Below are positions 1-6,305 of a DNA stretch of 8,686 nucleotides, piece by piece. The stretch covers positions 26,229 to 34,914 of the forward strand of contig PMIQ01000135.1 of assembly GCA_003157175.1 (NCBI GenBank), given 5' to 3'. Every line of letters begins with the position of its first letter. Position 1 is the stretch's first letter. Source of the stretch: Chloroflexota bacterium. Lineage in GTDB: Bacteria > Chloroflexota > Limnocylindria > Limnocylindrales > CSP1-4. The notes under the pieces are model-generated. The model was given only the letters and a program-made list of their open reading frames with translations, searched no databases and was not told the origin of the DNA. The position numbers were made by a program, and so were the translations under genes.

Positions 1-851
1 AGCAGCTCCTCGGCGACGAGCGGGTTGCCGCGCGACCGCTCGGCCACGAGCAGGAGCGTCGTGGACGAGGGCCGCCCGCCCTCGATCGCTTCGATGAGCT
101 GGCCCAGCTCGGCCCGGTCCAGCGGTCCAACCTCGACGCTGACGACGGATGGCGTGGTGGCGAGCGAGGCCAGCGTCGCGCGCAACGGATCGGATCGAAG
201 CAATCGGTCCGGCTGGTAGGTCAGGACCAGCATGACCCGCTGGCCGCGCGACACACGAGCCAGGAAAGTGGCCAGACCACGGGTCGCGGCGTCGGCATAG
301 TGCATGTCCTCGAGCAGCAGCGCCACCGGCTGCCGCTCTCCGAGCCGCTCCAGCAATCCCAGGACCGCCTCCAGCATGCGCGCCTCGCGCCACTCGGTGG
401 CGACGACGCGCGGCCGCTCCGGCAGCAGCTCCAGCGCCGCGAGGCGAGGCCGCAGGCTCGGCACCAGCCGAGCGATCGCGTCGCCGGTGGGGCCGACCAG
501 CGCGGCCAGCGTCTCGTCGGAGACTGGCGCCAGAAGATGCTCCAGCGCCGTGCTGACCGGCGCGTAGGGCACGCCCGAAGTGGCCGGCATGGCGACCCCG
601 TGGACAGCCGCGAACGGATCCGCGAGCGCTCCGATGCGCCGCTCCGTCTCGGCCAGGATTCGCGTCAGCCCAAGGCCCGAGGTGCCCGAGAGAATGAGCG
701 CGTTGGGCCTGCCGTCGGCCACGCTCTGCAGCCCGACGGCCATTCGCTCCAGGGGGCGCTCACGGCCTACAAACCGGTCGCTCCAGAGCTTGCGGTGCGA
801 GGAGCGTCCCTCGAAGCCGCGTGGGCCGCTCCGTTCGATGCTGTTCGTCAT
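1..851 (-). CDS. AAA/STAND ATPase, probably LuxR/MalT-type regulator (3' end off window)
   Basis: Reading the minus strand from an ATG at 851-849 gives 283 uninterrupted residues up to the left window edge. The layout matches the N-terminal AAA_16-type ATPase domain of large LuxR/MalT-like regulators or adenylate-cyclase-associated ATPases. It has a FVGRE entry motif at residues 27-31, a P-loop region GTSGLGLT at 56-63, a Walker B region LLLEDMHYAD at 178-187, and the late family motif GNPLVAEEL at 275-283. The P-loop is odd: the invariant lysine (expected at 62) is Leu, encoded by CTG at 668-666, while Walker B is intact. Such proteins usually run 800-1100 residues with TPR-like repeats and a C-terminal LuxR helix-turn-helix. 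None of that lies in the window, so the regulator role is inference. No strong ribosome-binding site precedes the ATG. The gene diverges from the methyltransferase across 149 bp. ATPase-family assignment is fairly sure; function is not. Confidence 0.8.
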   Translation of the reverse strand, partial: MTNSIERSGPRGFEGRSSHRKLWSDRFVGRERPLERMAVGLQSVADGRPNALILSGTSGLGLTRILAETERRIGALADPFAAVHGVAMPATSGVPYAPVSTALEHLLAPVSDETLAALVGPTGDAIARLVPSLRPRLAALELLPERPRVVATEWREARMLEAVLGLLERLGERQPVALLLEDMHYADAATRGLATFLARVSRGQRVMLVLTYQPDRLLRSDPLRATLASLATTPSVVSVEVGPLDRAELGQLIEAIEGGRPSSTTLLLVAERSRGNPLVAEEL

Positions 852-885
852 GGCATACCGAGTCCCCGGTTGCGGCGCGGCCCAA

Positions 886-899
886 GGCGAAGCCTCGCC
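886..899. other. small hairpin in the leader of the ATPase gene
   Basis: A 5-bp perfect stem (GGCGA at 886-890, TCGCC at 895-899) closes a 4-base loop, 35 bases upstream of the ATPase start codon. In the minus-strand transcript it could form in the 5' leader. It has no T-tract, so it is not a terminator. In such GC-rich DNA it may be chance. Confidence 0.2.
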
Positions 900-988
900 G
901 TTCCCCTCGGCCCGCGTAGCGTAACCGCTCGGCGACTGGTTCCGGGCGACCATTCCGTATCTGGCGCGAGAAGGGCGACCGCGCCTGC

Positions 989-1000
989 TAGGCTCGTTCG
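989..1000 (+). promoter_or_regulatory. putative -10 box for a leaderless methyltransferase transcript
   Basis: TAGGCT at 989-994 fits the TAnnnT pattern of -10 boxes. It ends 6 bases before the GTG at 1001, exactly where +1 would coincide with the start codon. An upstream TG with one base between (TGCTAGGCT) resembles an extended -10. No TTGACA-like -35 box is visible at the usual distance. An in-frame TAG (989-991) lies inside this box, so GTG 1001 is the first possible start in the frame, and no Shine-Dalgarno precedes it. Leaderless mRNAs with this geometry are common in Actinomycetota; use here is inferred. Confidence 0.4.
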
Positions 1001-1921
1001 GTGAGTCCCAGACACCCTGCCAACACTCTCAACGAACTCTCGGGCGCGGAGTGGCTGTACTTCACCAAGTCCGTTTGGGGAACGGCCTATCCCTCCGAGC
1101 TTGGCCACAACCTCCGCAAGCAGCACGGTGCCAATAAGCCGCCCCGGCTCATGGCGCGTTTGATCGAGTTCTTCACGACCAGCGGTGAGCTCGTCCTGGA
1201 CCCTTTCGCCGGCGTGGGCGGCACGCTGCTCGGGGCGGCGATCGCACGCGGTCCGCGGCGCGCCATCGGGATCGAGATCGAGGCTCGCTGGGTTGCGGCC
1301 TACGAATCGCTGCTGCGCAGCCTGGCGGCCGAGCGAGATGGACGCGGCCCGATCCTGGCCGACATCGGCTCGAACGACCCGGCCGGCGAGCGATCGTTCG
1401 ACCCCTCCGGTCTGGAGATGCGCCTCGGCGATGCCATGCTCGTCCTGCCCGAGATGGAGGCGGACAGCGTCGACTTCGTCGCGACGGATCCGCCCTACAA
1501 CATCCAGCTGCCGATCACGATGGCCGGCGGAAAGCTCGCCGAGAGCCACGCCAACCGTCGCACCGACTACTCGATGGTCACCGACCACCCGGGCGACCTG
1601 GCCAACAGTGCCGACTATGCGACGTTCCTCGATCGAATGGAGAGCGTTTTCTATCAACTCGCTCGCATCCTCCGGCCGGACCGTTACGCGACTGTGATCG
1701 TCCGGGATGCATACCAGGATGGGCGCTACATCTTTACCGGCGCGGATCTGGCCATGCGCGCGACACGCGCCGGCTTCACCGTGAAGGGCGACGTGATCTG
1801 GTACCAGGCCGGGACGCGGTTGAGGCCCTACGGCTACCCCCGCTCTTATGTCCCGAATATCGCCCATCAGCACGTCCTCGTTCTGCGGCGGGAGCCGCGT
1901 CGCTCGAAGGCTGGTCGATGA
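1001..1921 (+). CDS. DNA methyltransferase, N6-adenine/N4-cytosine (DPPY) family
   Basis: This 306-residue protein transfers a methyl group from S-adenosylmethionine to an exocyclic amino group in DNA. In order it shows an N-terminal LSGAEW...FTKSVW segment (residues 13-26), a motif X-like helix KPPRLMARLI (47-56), SAM-binding motif I DPFAGVGGT (67-75), the acidic motif II IEIE (91-94), GDA (143-145), catalytic motif IV DPPYN (163-167), and a closing HVLVLRR strand (291-297). The order X, I, IV is gamma-like, not the IV-then-I order usual for beta-class N6_N4_Mtase proteins. DPPY favours adenine over cytosine, but the base and site cannot be read from sequence. The GTG start is the first in the frame, since TAG sits at 989-991. 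No endonuclease gene lies in the window, so it is an orphan here, perhaps regulatory or an anti-restriction remnant. The last 146 bases overlap the convergent SH3 gene; codon usage stays GC-rich in this frame, marking it as the selected one. Confidence 0.88.
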   Translation: MSPRHPANTLNELSGAEWLYFTKSVWGTAYPSELGHNLRKQHGANKPPRLMARLIEFFTTSGELVLDPFAGVGGTLLGAAIARGPRRAIGIEIEARWVAAYESLLRSLAAERDGRGPILADIGSNDPAGERSFDPSGLEMRLGDAMLVLPEMEADSVDFVATDPPYNIQLPITMAGGKLAESHANRRTDYSMVTDHPGDLANSADYATFLDRMESVFYQLARILRPDRYATVIVRDAYQDGRYIFTGADLAMRATRAGFTVKGDVIWYQAGTRLRPYGYPRSYVPNIAHQHVLVLRREPRRSKAGR

Positions 1922-2819
1922 TGGCAACGGCCGCCGTGTCGACCTGGGGCCCGACCACCGGCTCGACCGGCGCTTCGGCTGGCGCCTCGACGGCGGGTTC
2001 GGTCACCGCCTCGACGAAGCGCTCGGCCGCGGGCTTGGCTGCCGGCTTGGGACCCACGACGGCGAAGCCGGCTCGTTCCAGATAGTCGCGGGCCAGCGCG
2101 GCGACCGACGGCCCGACGGCGGATCCGGGCTCGACTGCTCGGGCCGGCTCGACCGGTGCTTCGACGACCGGCACTGCCTCGAACCCGACCGACTCGACTT
2201 CTTCGTCCGAGTGCTGGCTATCGCTCCGGGCTCGCATGTAGGACTCCAGGAAGCCGTCGACTTTCTCGTCCGGGGCCGGGGCAGTCGCCTGCGTCGGGAC
2301 ATCGACCGTCTCGCAGACAGGCTCAACCGCCGTCTCCACCGCCGTCTCGACTGCCTCCTCGTCCTCGGACGCGGATTCCGAGACCGGGGCGGCCAAGGTC
2401 ATCCGGTGGATCCAGCCCATGCGCCCGTCGGGGCACCCGACTCGCCAGTAGACGCCGTGCCGCTCCAGGAGATGAACTTCGTCGCCGCGATCGAGAACGC
2501 CGATCTCGGAGGCACGGACCTCATCAGGGCAGTTCAACAATCGAACCAGGCGATACCGGATCTGACGGCGCTCGTAGCTCTCCGGCGACCCGACGCCCGC
2601 CGTGGCGAACGACATGGTCGGGGCCTCGGCGACCGCGCGAAGCGGATCGGCCCGGCGGACCTGTTGCAGAGACGGTCGGCGCCAGCGCGGCAGCTGCGAT
2701 TCGTCGACGGCCGGCAGCCCCCGCGCGCCGCCCGTGTCCACCCCGGTGGCCGCGGCGCCGGCGAGGAGCGGATCGGGCGCGGAATCGTCTCCATCCCGGC
2801 GGCGCCTACCGAAGATCAC
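1776..2819 (-). CDS. SH3-domain protein with acidic, Ala/Pro/Val/Glu-rich tail; function unknown
   Basis: I chose the GTG at 2819 (347 residues) because GGAGG sits 4 bases upstream; the frame could open from a TTG at 2954, but that extension is Arg-rich and lacks a ribosome-binding site. The N-terminus is basic (FGRRRRDGDD), followed by a disordered-looking stretch. One bacterial SH3-like domain lies at about residues 86-143, with YRLVRLLN, LLERHGVYWRVG and GRMGWIHRM as key parts. The long acidic, Ala/Pro/Val/Glu-rich tail holds short repeats such as AVETAVETAVEPV and two possibly helical islands, VDGFLESYMRAR and ALARDYLERAGF. There is no signal peptide or membrane segment, so I predict a cytoplasmic protein, although bacterial SH3 domains more often act at the cell wall. 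The last 48 residues lie antisense inside the methyltransferase gene, turn Arg/Ser-rich and lose GC-rich third positions. They are probably a runoff extension. I do not recognise the family. Confidence 0.72.
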   Translation of the reverse strand: MIFGRRRRDGDDSAPDPLLAGAAATGVDTGGARGLPAVDESQLPRWRRPSLQQVRRADPLRAVAEAPTMSFATAGVGSPESYERRQIRYRLVRLLNCPDEVRASEIGVLDRGDEVHLLERHGVYWRVGCPDGRMGWIHRMTLAAPVSESASEDEEAVETAVETAVEPVCETVDVPTQATAPAPDEKVDGFLESYMRARSDSQHSDEEVESVGFEAVPVVEAPVEPARAVEPGSAVGPSVAALARDYLERAGFAVVGPKPAAKPAAERFVEAVTEPAVEAPAEAPVEPVVGPQVDTAAVAIIDQPSSDAAPAAERGRADGRYSGHKSGGSRRASTASRPGTRSRRPSR

Positions 2820-2823
2820 AGGA

Positions 2824-2828
2824 CCTCC
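2824..2828 (-). promoter_or_regulatory. ribosome-binding site deciding the SH3 gene start
   Basis: On the minus strand GGAGGT is followed closely by the GTG at 2819, with 4 bases between GGAGG and the start codon. This spacing is slightly short but usable. It is the only good Shine-Dalgarno near a start codon of this frame and supports the shorter protein. Confidence 0.6.
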
Positions 2829-3078
2829 GCCAGAGAGGGCACGAGCAGCGCGAGCGGAGACGCCAGAAACCAGCTGGCGTGGAACCCTCGATCGCGCTCT
2901 CTGGACAAACTCTTCTACCTCCGCGGGCACACAAGCCCGTCCTAGCCTGGACAATGGGACGGCCGGGGGGACCGGGCAATGGTACGGGCGTCATGGCACC
3001 CAGGACCACGTCCAGGGGCGACGCCAGCGGACCCGTCAGGCCGCCTTACGCCATTGGAACGGGGCGGTCCGCCGGACT

Positions 3079-3098
3079 GCACCAGACAGCACCAGACC
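3079..3098. repeat. two-copy 10-bp direct repeat, possible operator
   Basis: GCACCAGACA at 3079-3088 is followed directly by GCACCAGACC at 3089-3098. A 10-bp phase puts both copies on the same DNA face, as in many operators. It lies in the gene-free stretch, about 260 bp upstream of the SH3 start and 420 bp upstream of the acetyltransferase fusion. Only two copies are present, so chance is possible. Confidence 0.3.
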
Positions 3099-3514
3099 TT
3101 CCCCTTTCTCCGCTCACGGCCCCGATGGGCCCAACAGAGACCAGTTCCATCGGGAGGTGCGCCGACGCACCGGACGCCTGACTCGGTGACTTCCGGCTAC
3201 TGGTATCAGATTCTGCCCTACCTGGCCGGCCTGCCATCCGGGACTTCGCGATCCGAGCGCATCTCCAAAGGGGCCCTGAGCGCGCCTCGAACGACACCGG
3301 CGGGCGCAGATCTGGTCTTTCGGCCCCCTGCCCGTCCAACAGGCTCGGGACTTACGGCCCGCAGCGGGCGCACATTGGCCCTACTCGCCGACGCTCCCCA
3401 TCGCTGAAGCTCCGACGAGATCGTGGACATTCCTTTGCGAGCCACTCCCCAGGCAGGGGGCGCCGACGTTGGGACCCTGCAGGCCCACTCCATCCACTAG
3501 ACGAAGGCGGCAGC

Positions 3515-6208
3515 ATGAGCACGAGCTACTCCCCCCGCGACATCGACGTAGTCTTGCGCGACGGTTCGTCGGTTCGCATACGGGCAGCGAAGCCGACCGA
3601 CGAGGCGGCCATTCTGGCATTCGTGCGGGGTCTCTCCGACGAGTCCCGCTGGCTCCGCTTCCGATCCAAGACGAGCGATCTTGAAGCCACGGCCAGGCGC
3701 TGGGCCGGCGTTGAAGGCTGCGAGGACTGCTGCGTCCTGGGCGTGCACGGCCAGGAGATCGTGGCTCAGGCGAGCTACGACCGCACCGCGGACGACAGAG
3801 CCGACGTGGGCTTCACCGTCGCGGACAGCTATCAGGGCCGCGGCCTTGGGACACTTCTGCTCAAGCGCCTCGCCGAGGCGGCGAACCAAGACGGAGTGGC
3901 CGTCTTCGAGGCCGACGTGATGGCCGAGAACAACAAGATGCTTGACGTCTTCCGCGAGAGCGGCTTCGGCATCACCATGAAATCCGAGCCAGGCAAGATC
4001 CGCATCCAATTCCCCACGTCGATGACGCCCGAGGCGCAGGCCCGCTTCGAGGCCCGCGATCAGATCGCCTCGATGAACGCGGTCCGAGGCATGCTAGCGC
4101 CTCGTTCAGTGGCGGTTATCGGCGCCGGCCGCAAGCGCGGCTCCATCGGCGGCGAGGTCTTCCACAACCTGATGGACGGCGGGTTCAACGGCCCGGTCTA
4201 CCCGGTCAACCCCGGCGCCGACGTCGTGCAGTCGGTTCACGCCTACAAGTCGATCCTGGACATTCCGGGCCCAGTCGACCTCGCCGTGATCGTCGTCCCT
4301 GCCAAGCTGGTCATGGCCGCCGCCCGCGAGTGCGCCCAGAAGGGCGTCCACGGCATGGTCGTGATCACCGCCGGCTTTGCCGAGGCCGGCCCCGCCGGCC
4401 GCGACATGCAGCGCGAGCTGATGGGCATCGCCCGCGAGAGCGGCATGCGCGTCATCGGCCCCAACTGCATGGGTGTGATCAACACCCATGACGACGTTCG
4501 CATGAACGCCACCTTCTCGCCCAACGCGCCGATGCAGGGGAACGTCGGCTTCCTGTCGCAGTCGGGCGCTCTCGGCCTGGCCGTCATCGAGTACGCCAAT
4601 AGCCTCTCGCTCGGGCTCTCGACCTTCATCTCGATTGGCAACAAGGCGGACCTCTCGGGCAACGATTTCATCCAGTATTGGGCCGACGATCCGGCCACCG
4701 ACGTGATCGCCCTCTACCTCGAGTCGCTCGGCAACCCGCGGAAGTTCGCCCGGATCACGCGTCGGGTGGGCCGGCAAAAACCGATCCTCGCGGTCAAGAG
4801 CGGCCGCTCCTCGGCCGGTGCACGCGCCACCTCCTCGCACACCGGCGCCCTCCTGGGCGCTTCGGACGTGACCGTGGACGCCCTGTTCAAGCAGGCCGGC
4901 GTCATTCGCACGGACACCCTGGGCGAGTTCTTCGACGTCGCCACGCTGCTGGCCAACCAGCCGCGGCCCAATGGCAACCGCGTCGCCATCCTGACGAACG
5001 GCGGCGGCCCAGGCATCCTTTGCGCCGACGCCTGCGAGGCGGACGGCCTGGTCGTGCCGCAGGTCCCGGACGCGATCAAGGCCAGGCTGGCCGAGTTCCT
5101 CCCGCCTGAGGCCGGCTTCAACAACCCGGTCGACATGATCGCGGCGGCCCCGCCGGAGTCGTTCCGCAAGGCTCTCAAGATCCTGGCCGAGTGGGACGGC
5201 ATCGATGCCATCATCATCCTGTACGTCCCGGTCCTGGTGACGACCCCCGAGGGCATCGCCGCCGGCATCCGCGAGGCCGCTCTCGACCTGCCGCGCGAGA
5301 TCCCGCTCCTGTCGGTCTTCCTTTCGAGCGATGGCACGCCGGCCTCCCTCAAGACCAATGGCCTCTCGCTTCCCTCCTACCCCTTCCCGGAGGACGCCGC
5401 CCGCGCTCTAGCCCACGCCGTTCGCTACGGCATCTGGGCCCAGACCCCGGAAGGCGTCGTGCCGCGCTACGCCGATATCCACGAATCCGAAGGCAAGGCC
5501 CTGATCGCGGACGTCCTGGCGTCGCTGCAGAAGGCGGGCGACGAGAAGTCCCGCTGGCTGCTGCCGGACGAAGTGGCGAAGCTGCTCGGCTGCTATGGCG
5601 TCCCGATGGCGACGTGGCGCCTGGCGACCACTCCGGAAGAGGCCGGCGCGGCGGCGGCCGAGATCGGCGGCAAGGTGGCGCTCAAGGGCGTCGCCCCCAA
5701 GCTGATCCACAAGACTGAGGCCAAGGCCGTCGTCCTCAACCTGGAGGGCGCGGCCCAGGTAAAGCAGCAGGCGGTCGAGATGGCCGCTCGCATCGCCGCC
5801 CAGGGCACGACGGTCGAGAAGTTCTTCGTCCAGCAGATGGTCCCGTCCGGCGGCGTCGAGATGCTCGTGGGCGTCGTCCACGACAAGCTCTTCGGCCCGG
5901 TCGTGGCCTGCGGCGCGGGCGGCGTTGCCGTCGAGGTCCTCAAGGACGTCAAGGTCCGGATCACGCCGCTGACCGATCGCGACGCCCACGAGATGGTCAC
6001 GACACTGCGCACGTTCCCGCTCCTCGACGGCTTCCGCGGCGCACCTAAGTGCGACGTGGCCGGCCTCGAGGATTTGCTGCTGCGAGTCGCCGCGATGGTC
6101 GAGCATCATCCGGAGATCGCGGAGATGGACTGCAACCCGGTGATCGTTCGCCCCGAGGGCGCGGTCATCGTCGACGCCCGCATCCGCATCGAGTCCAGCC
6201 AGGAGTAG
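3515..6208 (+). CDS. GNAT acetyltransferase fused to NDP-forming acyl-CoA synthetase (Pat-type)
   Basis: This 897-residue fusion matches bifunctional acetate-CoA ligase/GNAT proteins related to the protein lysine acetyltransferase Pat. The GNAT domain is N-terminal (about residues 10-170), with the acetyl-CoA loop YQGRGLG at 106-112; the Salmonella and E. coli enzymes carry GNAT at the C-terminus, whereas an N-terminal GNAT is known in Streptomyces-type Pat proteins. Next come a CoA-binding Rossmann domain (VIGAGRKRGSIGG, 201-213), a succinyl-CoA-ligase-like part (GPNCMG 315-320, LSQSGALG 347-354), SSHTGALLG with His442 at the position of the phosphohistidine, and an ATP-grasp domain from about 680 (LIHKTE 730-735, DVKVRITPLTDRD 811-823, MDCNPVIV 871-878). 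Retained His442 suggests the ligase half may work, making acyl-CoA plus ATP from acyl phosphate or the reverse. Where ATP-grasp relatives often have GG after HK[ST][DE]x, this protein has Lys-Ala (737-738). AAGG lies 7 bases before the ATG. No cyclic-nucleotide domain is present. It appears monocistronic. Confidence 0.92.
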   Translation: MSTSYSPRDIDVVLRDGSSVRIRAAKPTDEAAILAFVRGLSDESRWLRFRSKTSDLEATARRWAGVEGCEDCCVLGVHGQEIVAQASYDRTADDRADVGFTVADSYQGRGLGTLLLKRLAEAANQDGVAVFEADVMAENNKMLDVFRESGFGITMKSEPGKIRIQFPTSMTPEAQARFEARDQIASMNAVRGMLAPRSVAVIGAGRKRGSIGGEVFHNLMDGGFNGPVYPVNPGADVVQSVHAYKSILDIPGPVDLAVIVVPAKLVMAAARECAQKGVHGMVVITAGFAEAGPAGRDMQRELMGIARESGMRVIGPNCMGVINTHDDVRMNATFSPNAPMQGNVGFLSQSGALGLAVIEYANSLSLGLSTFISIGNKADLSGNDFIQYWADDPATDVIALYLESLGNPRKFARITRRVGRQKPILAVKSGRSSAGARATSSHTGALLGASDVTVDALFKQAGVIRTDTLGEFFDVATLLANQPRPNGNRVAILTNGGGPGILCADACEADGLVVPQVPDAIKARLAEFLPPEAGFNNPVDMIAAAPPESFRKALKILAEWDGIDAIIILYVPVLVTTPEGIAAGIREAALDLPREIPLLSVFLSSDGTPASLKTNGLSLPSYPFPEDAARALAHAVRYGIWAQTPEGVVPRYADIHESEGKALIADVLASLQKAGDEKSRWLLPDEVAKLLGCYGVPMATWRLATTPEEAGAAAAEIGGKVALKGVAPKLIHKTEAKAVVLNLEGAAQVKQQAVEMAARIAAQGTTVEKFFVQQMVPSGGVEMLVGVVHDKLFGPVVACGAGGVAVEVLKDVKVRITPLTDRDAHEMVTTLRTFPLLDGFRGAPKCDVAGLEDLLLRVAAMVEHHPEIAEMDCNPVIVRPEGAVIVDARIRIESSQE

Positions 6209-6241
6209 CCGGCCACGCCGGCGAACGCCGACGCGAATCCA

Positions 6242-6273
6242 AAGGGAGGCTGCCAGAGCTGGCGGCCTCCCTT
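6242..6273. terminator. strong hairpin, probably bidirectional terminator
   Basis: AAGGGAGGC at 6242-6250 pairs perfectly with GCCTCCCTT at 6265-6273. Inside, GCCAG (6252-6256) pairs with CTGGC (6259-6263), with one T-G wobble between the two stems. This gives about 15 bp closed by a tiny loop. The plus strand continues CTTCTTGTT and the minus strand continues TTGGATT, weak T-rich tracts on both sides. It stands 33 bp after the acetyltransferase fusion stop and 32 bp beyond the PrsW stop, between convergent genes, as expected for a shared terminator. Confidence 0.8.
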
Positions 6274-6305
6274 CTTGTTGGCGACCGGCGAATTGGTAGC
6301 GAGCG

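Larger units (their letters stand above)
2820..3514. other. gene-free stretch of about 0.7 kb between divergent genes
   Basis: This lies between the divergently read SH3 gene and the acetyltransferase fusion, so both promoters should be here. I see no tRNA, no recognisable riboswitch core and no convincing gene. Several open frames cross it on both strands, but their translations are Arg/Pro/Ser-rich low-complexity sequence with no motif, ribosome-binding site or coding-type third-position bias. A TGGTATCAG sequence at 3201-3209 resembles an extended -10 box for the plus strand, but no -35 partner lies upstream. The stretch could hold an unrecognised small RNA, a long leader, or decayed coding sequence. 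Confidence 0.55.

Noticed and set aside
848..1927. 359-codon open frame on the minus strand
   Set aside because: It is antisense to the methyltransferase, whose motifs are unambiguous. Its translation has no domain logic and overlaps the ATPase start.
1848..2945. 365-codon open frame on the plus strand
   Set aside because: It mirrors the SH3 gene. Its Arg/Asp/Gly-rich translation has no motif, while the minus strand shows an SH3 domain and a ribosome-binding site.
2820..2954. 45-codon N-terminal extension of the SH3 protein from a TTG
   Set aside because: TTG is a rare start, there is no suitable Shine-Dalgarno, and the added residues are Arg-rich. The GTG at 2819 has GGAGG just upstream.
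2156..3181. 341-codon open frame on the plus strand
   Set aside because: Arg/Pro/Ser low-complexity translation typical of a shadow frame in GC-rich DNA; half of it is antisense to the SH3 gene.
2979..3407. 142-codon open frame in the gene-free region
   Set aside because: Pro/Arg/Ser-rich, no ribosome-binding site, no recognisable motif, third positions not coding-like.
3446..3461. CCCC-AGGCA-GGGG hairpin upstream of the acetyltransferase fusion
   Set aside because: Only a 4-bp stem with no T-tract; likely chance in GC-rich sequence.
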